A DNA stretch of 64,000 bases from Malurus cyaneus samueli (lineage: Eukaryota; Chordata; Aves; Passeriformes; Maluridae), in contig CM019230.1 of the NCBI GenBank assembly GCA_009741485.1, positions 6,172,377 to 6,236,376 on the forward strand, in the 5' to 3' direction. The notes beneath the pieces were generated by a model. It searched no databases. It was not told the DNA's origin and saw nothing but the letters and a program-made list of their open reading frames with translations. A program made the translations under genes and the position numbers. This document shows positions 10,041 to 20,384 of this stretch, one piece after another; the stretch's first letter is position 1, and every line of letters begins with the position of its first letter.

Positions 10041-11104
10041 ACAAGTGCATAACAAAATATTTAATGTACCTTGTCTCAAAGGTAGGCACCCACTCCGTAT
10101 GTTGTGCTCGGATGCTTTCAGAAAACAGCAGCTGCAAAAGATCCACTCAGACAACACAGCAAAATGCCACAGTTACAGTTTCTATATCACAAGAGAAACT
10201 TAAATCCTAATTAAATACGATCTATTCCAGTTCTGACTGTAAAACATTCATTTGTTGTCAAAAATGATGCTGTGCAACTCTGGATGGGCATCCTGAGAAC
10301 AGGACTGTCCTATGAACTCGGTGAGCCAGTCAGCACTGCAGGAAACAGCATTGTCCTCACAGATCTTGCACGTCCGAGTCCGGTCAGTGCCATGGTGGAA
10401 CCACAAACAACCACGGCACAACTCCTCACCAGTGCTCTGCCTGCTAAGGAGCTTTTGGACATTCTGATGGTAAAAGGCACTGGAAGAAAACAAACGTAAC
10501 TGCTGAGCAGCTTGTGAGGTGAACTGCAGGCAAATCCCTGGTGATAGGATTAGCTTGGAAAGAAATCCCAGCGGCCAAAATCGGCCAAGTCTCACAGCGA
10601 AGCACTCGACGCCTTGAGTCACTTCACACTGAACGAGAGTGCGCAGCTTTCAAGAGGAAATCTGTCCCGGCACATGACAAAACAAGGTGACCACGGATCT
10701 CTCCCATCTCCTGCTCCTCTAATTCTAAGAAATTTAGCTCCTAATAGTGTGTTTTGCCAGAGCAGCAGGAGAAATAAGACCTGTCCTCCTAGTGCTTCAT
10801 TCAGCCTCAATCCCAAAGAGAAAACAACATTAATTCCTCTTATGGTCCTTTCCCCAGCAAAGCGTACATGAGGAATCTATGAGGGACAGATGCTGCTGAT
10901 CAGAGCTGAGGGATGAAGCAACTGCTGGATGCAGCTCCTGATATTGTTGAGGTTGTCATGTCTTTCTCCCCCTCAGGGGAAGCCCAGATGCCTTTACGGG
11001 CCTGCAACATTTGTGACTCACAGCCCAAAGCCCTCTCGCTGACCAGGGAGTGTCTCTTCTACAGCCTGGCCAGACAGCCACAACTTAAACTCCAGCTTTG
11101 CCAT
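10040..11104 (-). CDS. Candidate unassigned gene: two joinable exons, terminal one with a CxxC-x12-CxxC motif
   Basis: The terminal exon is 10479-10248 plus 3'UTR. A strong pyrimidine-rich acceptor (TTTGTTTTCTTCCAG) precedes an open frame with FYHQNVQKLLSRQ, then CRGC, twelve residues, CKICED, and a stop at 10250-10248. An ATTAAA signal follows on the minus strand at 10065-10060. An upstream candidate exon, 11104-11022, has acceptor CACCCAACAG and donor GGGCT|GTGAGT. It reads MAKLEFKLWLSGQ...GFG and ends in phase 2, exactly what the terminal exon needs. The four cysteines could form a small zinc ribbon. I do not recognise the protein. Reading frames of this size also arise by chance in this window. 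No CpG-island promoter is visible upstream, and the match of phases has a one-in-three chance. It could equally be a noncoding transcript or noise. Confidence 0.3.
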
Positions 11105-11109
11105 CTGTT

Positions 11110-12895
11110 GGGTGGAGACAAACTTAATACAGAATGGAGGGGAAAACTACTCCAGAGAGGAAAAACTGCTCCATACTCTCATGGGCCAGGCTGCCATGCC
11201 TGGATCACCCCAAACTCCATAGCACACTCAAGGAACATCACCTTAGCAGAGCACAGACCTTCCTGCTCTTTCTTACTGCTCAGTTCTCATCCAGTTTGCC
11301 CCTATTTTGTGCAGTTTAACAGCAGCTCTTTGACATAAAGTGGAAAACAAGTCTTGCAATGTTTAGACAGGATGGATGAGTCCCCATTTCCTAAGGAAGC
11401 CTAGGTCAGCACTGAACATTTTCTGCTGTGGCCTGTCCCTGCTAATCATGACGCCATTCCTCTCACCAGTAACAAAAGACAATAACAAACCCAACCCGTT
11501 TGTGTCTGTTTTGAAAGGAGACATTTCTCTCCCTCAGAAGGATGTAATGAGGTTGAGTTCATTACTCCTTATGATGTCTTTCCAAGAACAACAGGTGAAC
11601 AATAAACAAAGGCTAAACATTGTCAAGATTTTGAGGAACCTCAGAAGACCCTAAATAACACAGGAAAATGCCAATAGGACTGAGGCACTTGAAGAAACTT
11701 CATTCCACATTTTCTGCATTGTCTCCTCTAAACAGAACTGCCATTTTTAGAGAATATGCAGCTCACACTCCCTCTTTAAGACTCACATACTGGCCTCCTG
11801 CCTGACACTGACACTGCTCAATGAACTTAATTTTACACAGCTCTCAGCCACCTGCAGTGAAATGGCCACTTTGCACTCCAAGATCTCAAATGCACAGCAG
11901 ACACAAAGTTATTTGGCCTGGGCTTGCAAGGAATTTCTCCAGATACCTCAGCCACCAGTGAAACAGCTGTTCTTTAAAAACAGCCTCTCACAATAGCTCA
12001 GGATAAGTGAGCAATGCTGATATGCTCAAAATCGCCAGGAGAAGTTGTGTCAACGGAATGGAATTGGTCAGGCTGGAATTTGGCCAGACCATTTGGGATT
12101 AACACCCTGAATACTGCAAAAGAGATGGGAAAAGCTCTGTGTTAAGAGAAGAAAATCAAACCACCCTCCAAATAACTGCAGTGCTCTGCCCTATCCACCC
12201 TTCAGATGACTAACGTGCTTTTGTACAGCAGGGCTGGGAATTCTGCCTTCCACACAGTCCAACCACACCCTACTTGGCTTGAAAAAACACAGAAAAAAAC
12301 AGGAGGAAGAAAGTAATTTTCCTCTTTTCCACTGTTACATAAATCAGAGTTGTTGGTAGATTGTTTCGCTGGGTTTTTCAACCACTCATAAAACCTTCGA
12401 AACTCCAGAAAAACACTCCTCCATCTCTAATTCAATCACCCATGTGAAACACCACGCTCAGCCAACCAATTCCCATTTGATGTTCATTCCTTTCACTTCA
12501 GCAAATCTTGTCAAAACATTTTCATTTGCTGGCACCACTGTACGACTGAGGTTCTGAAATGTTTTGAGGCCACTATAGAAAGACGTGCTATACATATTCA
12601 AAGGTGTTATTCAATAAATAATAATTTAAAAAATTATTAGTTTCCACAGGACTTTCCCTTCATTATTCCAACTTAGACTAAGTATTTCTTAACTCTATAC
12701 AGCATTTGTTTGCTCACTGCTTTAAAGAGAAGAACCCTGAAGTAATAACTGGGTTTGTGCGTTGAATCCCCTCAGAGTGGGGCTCTTAATGTGCAGGTTT
12801 GCTTGGAAAAAGTGTGAGTGAGGCAATGCAAACCCCTAAGAGATGTATGGCCCAACACCCAGGAAAAGAAATAGGAATTCAAGATACGATCAAGC
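11110..12895. other. Gene-poor stretch between candidate exons and SLC25A19
   Basis: This is A/C-rich, low-CpG sequence. I see no recognisable coding exon, no canonical minus-strand AATAAA, and no clear CR1 fragment. Confidence 0.5.
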
Positions 12896-12899
12896 TCAC

Positions 12900-13002
12900 T
12901 GGAGTTAAGGGAAGAACAAATCTGGTCCAGCATGTTCAGAGAAAATGCTGTGTTTAAGATGACAGAATACACAGCCAGCAAGTGGTGACCAAGGAGCAGC
13001 AG
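12900..13002 (-). other. Possible extra minus-strand exon, leucine-rich
   Basis: A long pyrimidine tract (TTTTCCTTTGCTTTGCTGCCAG) forms a good acceptor at 13004-13003, and CTCCA|GTGAGC forms a donor at 12899. The 103-nt interval is open in one frame (LLLLGHHLLAVYSVILNTAF...) and ends in phase 1, so it does not join directly in frame to the candidate exon at 11104. It may instead be part of the SLC25A19 3'UTR or chance. Confidence 0.2.
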
Positions 13003-13039
13003 CTGGCAGCAAAGCAAAGGAAAACTGAGGGTCTGTGCA

Positions 13040-13556
13040 CTAATGTGGCTTTACTTGACTTCACATCAGCAGGACAGAGTGACCTGTAGAACACAGAGAT
13101 AAGAATCTGGTGCCAACAGCAGGCACAGAGCAAGGGAATAAAGCTGTGCAGATGCAGTGCTAGAAGTGGTGTTTGGTTGGTTAAACAGCACTAGGCTGGG
13201 CCAGGATCCCCTCTCTGGGATCCAGGGCAAGCTCAGGGATTCACCCTCTTTACTGGGTGCCTTGTCAGAGCACAGGCATTGCTAGGAGTGGTCTGTTGGT
13301 TCCCCTCTCCCCACTAAATGCGCACTGATATGAGAGGAGACAGAAGAAAAGCGCTCTGTTGAACAGCTTCCAGCCAAGCAGCTCAGTGTCTCCAGCAGAA
13401 CTGCAGTCTCCTTCTCCTTCTCCTTGGTCCCAGGAGGTGATTCCCCGCAGGCTGGGGCAGCTCTGGGAGCTCTGCTGTTTCCAACACACTCGTGCCAGAG
13501 CAGGGCCATCAGTCTCCCCTCCTGAGGAGAACAGCAGGCAGCCACACACGTCCTTT
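13040..13556 (-). other. SLC25A19: SLC25A19 3'UTR (extent uncertain)
   Basis: No canonical AATAAA follows the stop on the minus strand within about 1 kb. Variant AGTAAA hexamers occur at 13254-13249 and 13055-13050, which would give a 3'UTR of about 300-520 nt. The end point is inferred. Confidence 0.4.
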
Positions 13557-16500
13557 TCAGCCTTCCTTCCTCCCTGTGCTCTCGGGGTCCTTCAGGGCGC
13601 ACAGGAGGCTGCAGAACAGCTCGTACCAAAAGAAGACGAGGCCAGTGGAGCAGGCAGCCTTCAGCACGCTGGGAGAGAGGCCCTTGAAGAACCCACCTGG
13701 ACCTTCCTCTCGCATGATCTGCCTCATACAGTCCAAGAAACCTCCGTATGTCCGTACCTGGGAGAGGAATGGCAACAAGGTTAAACAAGAAAACCCCAGG
13801 ACAACTGGAAAAAACCACAAAGATCCGCAAACTATCCCACAGAAACATTATCTTGACATGCAGCCTGGAGATGCCTTTCTGGATAATATTATAACTAACT
13901 GAGAGTTTCAGAGACAGTTTAGAGAGAGCAGGATAGAAGAAATGTAGATATTTAGCATTAGCAATGGTTTATGCAGATCATTCATTGAACGGCTGTGAAA
14001 CCTCTGCATGCAAAAACAGCATGATTTTAAATTTAAGGCACAGGTTTGTGAAGTCATTATTTCAGATTGTGTGGCTGCTGTTTTCCATCCCCTTCACTCT
14101 CTAAGAAGGGACAATTTTTGAGTTTCTGACAGAAAGAAAACACAGCTACAGCACTTAGAAAGTTTTCAAATTAGCTGTCTGCATGTCATCGGATCACACT
14201 GTGAAGTCTGACATCTTGTGACACAATGTTAAGAACAAACTGTGTATCTTGCTGCAAGAGGAAAAACATCCAGTGCAATGGGCTGAGACATGAAAATCCT
14301 TTCCCAAGTTTCTTAGGGTACAGACTGATTTCCTTCTCAGATCCAAGGAATTTTAAAGAAAACAGAAAATTTCCACATTTCATGGCAAAAAAAGAGAGAG
14401 TTCCTTGAAAAATCTGTATTTGTATTTAAGTGAATTTCAAGGTGGTAACAATGGTGCTAAAGAACTCAGAGTATTTAATTTGTTATGAATTTCACGGCAT
14501 TCTCATACATTATAAGTTCATATATGCTGAACATTTGGTGCCTATTCCTTGTGTCAAAATATTAATTGCAGAAGAGGAACCTGACAACCAGGTGACCCCA
14601 GCACAGAGCCCGTGTCATCCTCTGATAGTAAAGTGGTTCCGAATCAGAAGTACCAAGCTGCAACTAGAAAAGTAAAGTAAATCAAAACCCCTTTGCCTGC
14701 CTGACTCATCCCCAGCTCCAAGCCAGTTGATGGAGAGGGATGAGAAGCCAGAGCACAGGTATGTTGGCCAGTGTCATAAAATAAATCCAACATATTCACA
14801 CATAAATTCCCTTTATTAAACGAGAGCAACACTCAGTCCGAGCTCCCAACCCAAACATGAACTCAACAGGTACCACTGGTGGACTTTCACTGCATTCCAG
14901 TGCACTGCACTGGCTCCATACTCATGAAAATCCATCACTTCCAGCGTTTCTCACCTGCCCAAAGGCTGCCCGAGCGTGCTCAAAGCCACCCACTTGCAGT
15001 CGCTTTTTGACCAGATCCAAAGGGTACGTGAGGGTTTTGCTGATGACCCCAGCACAGCTGCCACAAACAAGGTTTTTAACGTTGCCTGAGAAGCAGAAAG
15101 CAAAAAGGATGTCAGGGAGGGGAAAAAAGAGGATTAGCAGGGAATTCTGATTAAAGAGCCTAAGAGGTAAGTTAAAAATCACTTTTCACAGGAAGTAAAC
15201 TCAAAAAGGCCCTTTAAAGTTATATCACCTCTTCTGCATAGTATGGGCCAAAGAATCTCATCCATATTTTGTCAGGCTTATAATATATGTTGGAATCAGA
15301 GAACCAGCTCCTCTTGGTCCATTACACTGACTTATGGTTTTGCTCTGCTCAAAGAAAACCAATCCCCAGTCACCAGACAGCTTGCTTGCCAGTGGATAGA
15401 AAAGTTGTCATTTCCCCCAGTAAAACTGGTCACTGGAAATCCTGCACACCTGATTGCTCAGACCAACTTATTCTGGACTGGAATGTCACAAGCTGACACT
15501 GCCTGATGATTTTGTTTCAGAGGCTTGAGGGAAATGAGTTCTGTGCTAAACTTTTTCCTGACAAACATGAGTTCCCAGCACAAAACCACCATCAGCCTCT
15601 GCCATCTAAAATTAAATATGCAGACATGATACTGAAAAAGCCAATTCCTCTACTGGAGAGATTCCATTGAGGAACAAAACCACACTGATGCTACATCCCT
15701 CTCTCTCAAGAAGGCATTGGTATCTAGAATGCTCAAGGTCACAGGTTATATCAGGGTGAGATTCTCTTATAATGGAGCAAAAAATCAACATAAAAACATC
15801 AAGAGTCTGACAGCTTTAAATTGGACTAAATGAATCCTCTACCAGCTGCGCAGGCAGATTTACTATGGAAATCCAAGAGTCCTATCCCTAAGGCATCACC
15901 CACACCACTAATGAAACAGAGAATGATCATGCCAGCATTGTCTTCCCACAGTATCAGTAACGTGACACAGTTCAAGAAGGAGCACCCTGGCCTGTGGCAC
16001 TTCACTTTCCCATCCATCCATTTCCATCACGGTTATTCCACAACAGGAGCTGTCTGTAAACTCCACTGCACTTAGTTTGGCAGTATCTGTGCAGGAGTAA
16101 GAATGAGAGGTGGGAAATAGAGACACTTTCCAGATGTTGCATCAAAAAGGGTGAAAGGATTGAGAATGGAGCTTACATCTGTCACCCAAACCAGCATTCA
16201 TCCTCTTTTCTCCCAACTGCAAACATCACGGTCCCAAGTTCCTACCTCCGTTCGTTCCTTCAGCTGGAATCACCCATCTGGAAAACTGCTGCAGGATGTT
16301 GTAGAAGAAGAACTGGAGACCAGCATACGGGAAGATAGCAACGAGTGTGGGGGTTAAACCTCTGTAGAAAGTCCGAGGTCCTTCTGTCTGGTACATGGTC
16401 ATCACTGCATGGCGAAGATTGGGGTAGATCTGGGCAACAATGAAAAGGCTGAGTGACTCTCCAGTGAAACAGGCTTAAAACCAGCAAAACAAAAGGTCAG

Positions 16501-18884
16501 GTCACTTCCCAGTAATGGGAATAGGAATTTCTCACTATACAAAATACAACTGACTGCTTTCAGCACAAAGTGATGAAAGTGCAAGGTGATTGTGCACACT
16601 CTCACACAGTGTTGTCTGCTAAGCCTTGTGACTTAGAAGAAACAGGGCACAGAGCTGAGTCCTGAGACCACAGAGAGGATTATTTTTCTTTTAACAGCTC
16701 TTAACTCCTGCAACAGAATTCATATCATATTGCAATTCTCCTGCAGGCTAAATACAGAAATGGCTCTGATACAAATCTTTCTCATTATTACAGACCTAAT
16801 GCGTACAGAGACCAACTCTTGTGTAAATATGAACATGAAACACAGGTGAAAGGTGCCTGGTTTCAAGTGTCATCCCCATCATTATCTAAACACGACTCTG
16901 AGCACTTAGAAAGTTTCAAAAATGGAACGTTCAAGAGCCTGGAGAGCGGGTTCTATAAAAGGTCAACAGCCAAAGTGAAAATCAAGTTATCCTGTTAAGG
17001 ACAGTTTCTTCTTTCTGGATCACCTGCCAGGATCAGAAGCAGCAAAACACAATTAAGAAATCTGCGTCAATAGCACAGAGGATAACTTGGCAACAGTGCA
17101 AACACTGCCTGTAACAGCCACCTGCTCCTTCATTTTAACCCACAGGCTGAGCTTTCAAACTTCTGCATCTTCAGACCTGTGAAATATTGCTACTGCTATG
17201 GCTGATAATTCCAGCATGGAATGCTGAGCCTCACCTTTGGCTCCCCCTGGGCAGCGAAGCGGGTGCGCAGCGTGTCCACGGGCTGCACTGCGACCGTGGC
17301 CGTGCAGGCAGCCAGACCCCCACACACCAGGTGCACGAAGGAGTCGCGGGTGTTGAAGGAGGTGACGTTGTGCACCAGCTCTGTCAGGCTCTCAAACGCC
17401 ATGAACTTGCAGAAACAAAAGCACACGGGTCAGGAAGTGGATCCTTATGACTCACAGAGATCTCCCACTCCTCTCTCATTTCACCAGGAGCTCCATGTCC
17501 CCACTTTTCACAGAGTTCTCTCTCTGTCCTTCAAAAGTCCTCGCCAACTTGCAATGTGTAAAAATCACTAAGCAGCCCAGGGAATGCTTGGGATACTCTG
17601 GTCTCTGACACTTCTCCTAATTCTTGCATTTAGAATCATGAAAAACTCATTTATTGCTCTATGTATCCAGAAGAGTGTTTGCTGTGTTACAGTTATGCTG
17701 TCCTTTACGCTTTCAGCCACTGCTCCTAAAACTGTCATTAATATAGTTAATATTTACAAATTAAGCATAACAATGCTGTGTAAAACACCCTCATCAGCTT
17801 TGCTGATTTCTTCCTAACAAGCCCTTGGGGTGACAGCATGAACAAGACTGAAAAACTGCTCAGGCTTGGGGCTTGAACAGCTAAGCCAAGTGTCAGGAGT
17901 AGAGAGAGCTTATCTATGACACCAGATACAGAGAGAGCTCAGTTTACTCTCGTTGTGCTCCAGTGGGTTCAGCAAGCTACGGAATGTTAACTAAGGAATT
18001 ACACGTCAGCTTTATCCAGCTACATATCCTTCCACTCCTCAACACAACTGGCCTGAGGGAGCAGAGCAGTGTCCTGCGTAATACACTGACCCAAGTGATG
18101 CCTGGTCCCCTCACCTGAACAGCTCCGAAGCCAACAGAGAGGAACTGAGCAGGAACATGGCCCTTCCAGAAAGCTGTCATGCCCTCCTCCCTGAAGATGC
18201 GCTGCACAGCTTGCAGGATGCCGTGGTACTTGGCTGTGGGGTTTCTGGAGGAGAGCTGCTCGATCTGAAGCTGGAGGAAAAGGGAGAAAATATTTTCAAT
18301 TTCACCTTGCAACCTTTCAAGTGTCCAGTTCAGGAATTCACAATCCTGTCAGCCAGCCAATGCTAAGGGATGACATTCTGCCTTCCCACAGAACCACATC
18401 CAGATCTGACTGGGATGTTATTTATGAAGGGCTCTAAAAGAATAAAATCCTGCATGAACACAAAGATAAGCAGGAGGGATGATGGTGAAATTCAGTCAGA
18501 TAGTTTTAGTCATTCACAAAAGCAAACTATAAGAAACACAAGATTCCATTCCCAAACAAGTTAAGTTATATAAATAGAAGTGGTGGACACGAGATAGCCC
18601 TACTTCCTTGCATAACCTATACACAACGTAGGTGAGGGCTGACAGCAGATTGAGTGCTCTCTGGCCGCACAAGTGACCTGTTCACCCAGGACAGGATCAG
18701 CTCTGCTCCCTGACAGGCTCTTCCACCGCTGCTCCCGGGCACGCCGCGAGTCAGGTACCTGAAAGCGGATCTTGAGGACATCCAAGGGGCTGACCAGGAC
18801 CCGAGTCACCAAGCCAGACGCTGATCCCGCTGCAGCCGCTTCCGCCGTGGACACGCACTTGGCCTCGGGGTCGTAACCCACCAT
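13557..18884 (-). CDS. SLC25A19: SLC25A19: mitochondrial thiamine pyrophosphate carrier
   Basis: Minus-strand coding exons are 18884-18759, 18270-18115, 17405-17235, 16429-16246, 15085-14955 and 13757-13557 (phases 0, 0, 0, 1, 0), encoding 322 residues (human 320). The three mitochondrial-carrier repeats are plain. Their odd-helix signatures are [11 protein letters not shown] (near residue 32), [11 protein letters not shown] (near 135) and [11 protein letters not shown] (near 232). Each is followed by an even-helix motif: [28 protein letters not shown] and [14 protein letters not shown]. Six membrane helices are expected in the inner mitochondrial membrane. The family member exchanges cytosolic thiamine pyrophosphate into the matrix, where it serves pyruvate, 2-oxoglutarate and branched-chain dehydrogenases. 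The start MVGYDPEAK matches the vertebrate MVGYDP start. The first coding exon carries 20 nt of 5'UTR, with its acceptor at 18905-18906. The frame is intact. Confidence 0.97.
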
Positions 18885-19139
18885 TCCTGCCGGCTGTCCC
18901 CAGTCTGGACAGGGGCACAGGGGCAGTGAGCCCTCCCCACACCGAGCCGGCAGCCTCTTCCCCCTCACGCCAAGGCCCACAGCCCCCTCCTCACCCCACG
19001 GGACACACAGACCCCCCGCTCTCCACCACCCGCTCTGCCCCACAGCCCCCGAGCCCGCCCGGGGCAGCCACCGGCGGGGGTTCCGAGCGGAGCCCGGTGG
19101 CACCGGGGCTGTCCGGCCCTGGGCCGGCTCCCGCCGCGC

Positions 19140-19260
19140 CGCCTCACCCGCTGCGCCGGCTCCGCACTGCGCCTGCGCGCCGCCGGGGCCGCTGGGAGTT
19201 GTAGTCCCGGGAACGGAGCCCGCCCCGCCCGGAGCCCGCAACACGCGCGGGACGGGGCGT
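19140..19260 (-). promoter_or_regulatory. SLC25A19: SLC25A19 CpG-island promoter and noncoding first exon
   Basis: The minus strand carries ACTACAACTCCCA at 19205-19193, which matches the ACTACAA(T/C)TCCC element bound by ZNF143/THAP11-type factors. A GCGCGCAGGCGCAGT segment at 19180-19166 resembles the NRF1 site. A splice donor (GCGCAGCGG|GTGAGG) has its GT at 19147-19146, so a short noncoding exon 1 from about 19210 to 19148 would join the acceptor at 18905. No TATA box is seen. NRF1 control is usual for nuclear genes of mitochondria. Confidence 0.7.
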
Positions 19261-19261
19261 G

Positions 19262-19690
19262 CACAGAACCACGGGATCAGCGAGGCTGGAAAAGCGCTGA
19301 GACCACGGAACCCCGCCTGTGATCCAACACCACCCTATCAGCCAGACCACAGCACCGAGTGACACGTTCAGTCTTTCCTCAGACACCTCCCTGGGCATCC
19401 CGTTCCAAGATCCAATCACCCTTTCCATGAAGAAATTCCTCCTTCCAACTTAAAGCTCCGCTGGTGCATATTAAGATTACGCCCTATCTGTCACTTGTTA
19501 CACCTGGGCAAAGAGCCAGACTCCCACCTGGCTGCACCCTCTTGTCAGGGAGCTGTAGAGAGCAAGGTCACCTCTGAACCTCCCTTTCTCCAGGTTAAAC
19601 AGCGCCAGCTCCCTCACCCACTCCTCCTGAGATTTGTGATCCAGACCCTTCCCCATCTCCGTTGTCCTTCCCTGGTCCTGTGAGCCAGCG
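19262..19690 (-). mobile_element. CR1 LINE fragment, about 430 bp, abutting the SLC25A19 promoter
   Basis: In reverse complement this follows the CR1 3' region over several recognisable blocks: AGGCTGGAAAAG near 19282, CCTCCCTGGGCATCCCGTTCC, AAGAAATTCCTCC, TCACTTGTTACACCTGGGCA, GGGAGCTGTAGAGAGCAAGG, TTTCTCCAGGTTAAACAGC, and CTCCCTCACCCACTCCTCCT. It is the longest CR1 copy in the window. Confidence 0.85.
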
Positions 19691-19699
19691 CTGCGAGAG

Positions 19700-20380
19700 G
19701 GAAAGGTCAGCACCTGGCCCACAACCTCCACCACACACAACCACAGAGCAACAAACCTCCCTTGTCTCTGTAAAGCACAAGGGAAGCCGGATTATCTAAA
19801 CTACCCAAACTACAGAAGCACACCCCTTGGAGCAACATGCTCTGCTACATTACAAAAAGCCAAGTGCTCTAAGCCACACTGCAAATTTTCCATACTGACT
19901 TCTAGCACAAAAAAAAAAGAAAAAATACAGAACGAATTGCAGGGATATCCAGGCATTTCCACTTTGATACTGTCAGTATTTAAGCATAATAACTAAGAAC
20001 AACTGTTAAAAAAAACCACTCAAAATTCTCATGTGGGCCTTTTCCTGTTTTATATTAAAATTGATTACAACGTTCATACCCACAGGCAGTTTCTGACCAT
20101 TAGCAAAGGCTGCAGAGAAGCCGCAGAGAGCTGCTCACACACCTTGGTAGCAGAACAGAGCTGTTCTCCTTTAGGTAGCAGAAGTGAAAACGATCTGCAG
20201 GGCCCTGATGGAGCAGAGCCAAAGCCACAGCAGCCTGAGCCTGCCTGCTGTGCTTCCACCAGCCCAACACCCACCTCCCCCTTTCAGCAAAAAACTTCAC
20301 AAGTGTCTGAACTACTAGCTCGGTCACACCTGGGTCAGCTAACTGAAATAACAGACAGATGCTCAAGTGAAGAATTCAAT
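19700..20380. other. Intergenic stretch between SLC25A19 and GRB2
   Basis: This lies between the CR1 copy and the inferred GRB2 cleavage site. No exon, promoter or further repeat was recognised. Short A-rich runs occur near 19910-19925. Confidence 0.5.
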
Positions 20381-20384
20381 GTAT

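Noticed and set aside
10913..11338. 141-codon plus-strand open frame containing a CNIC word
   Set aside because: No splice context, poly(A) signal or family match. It lies opposite the minus-strand candidate exon, which has better splice support.
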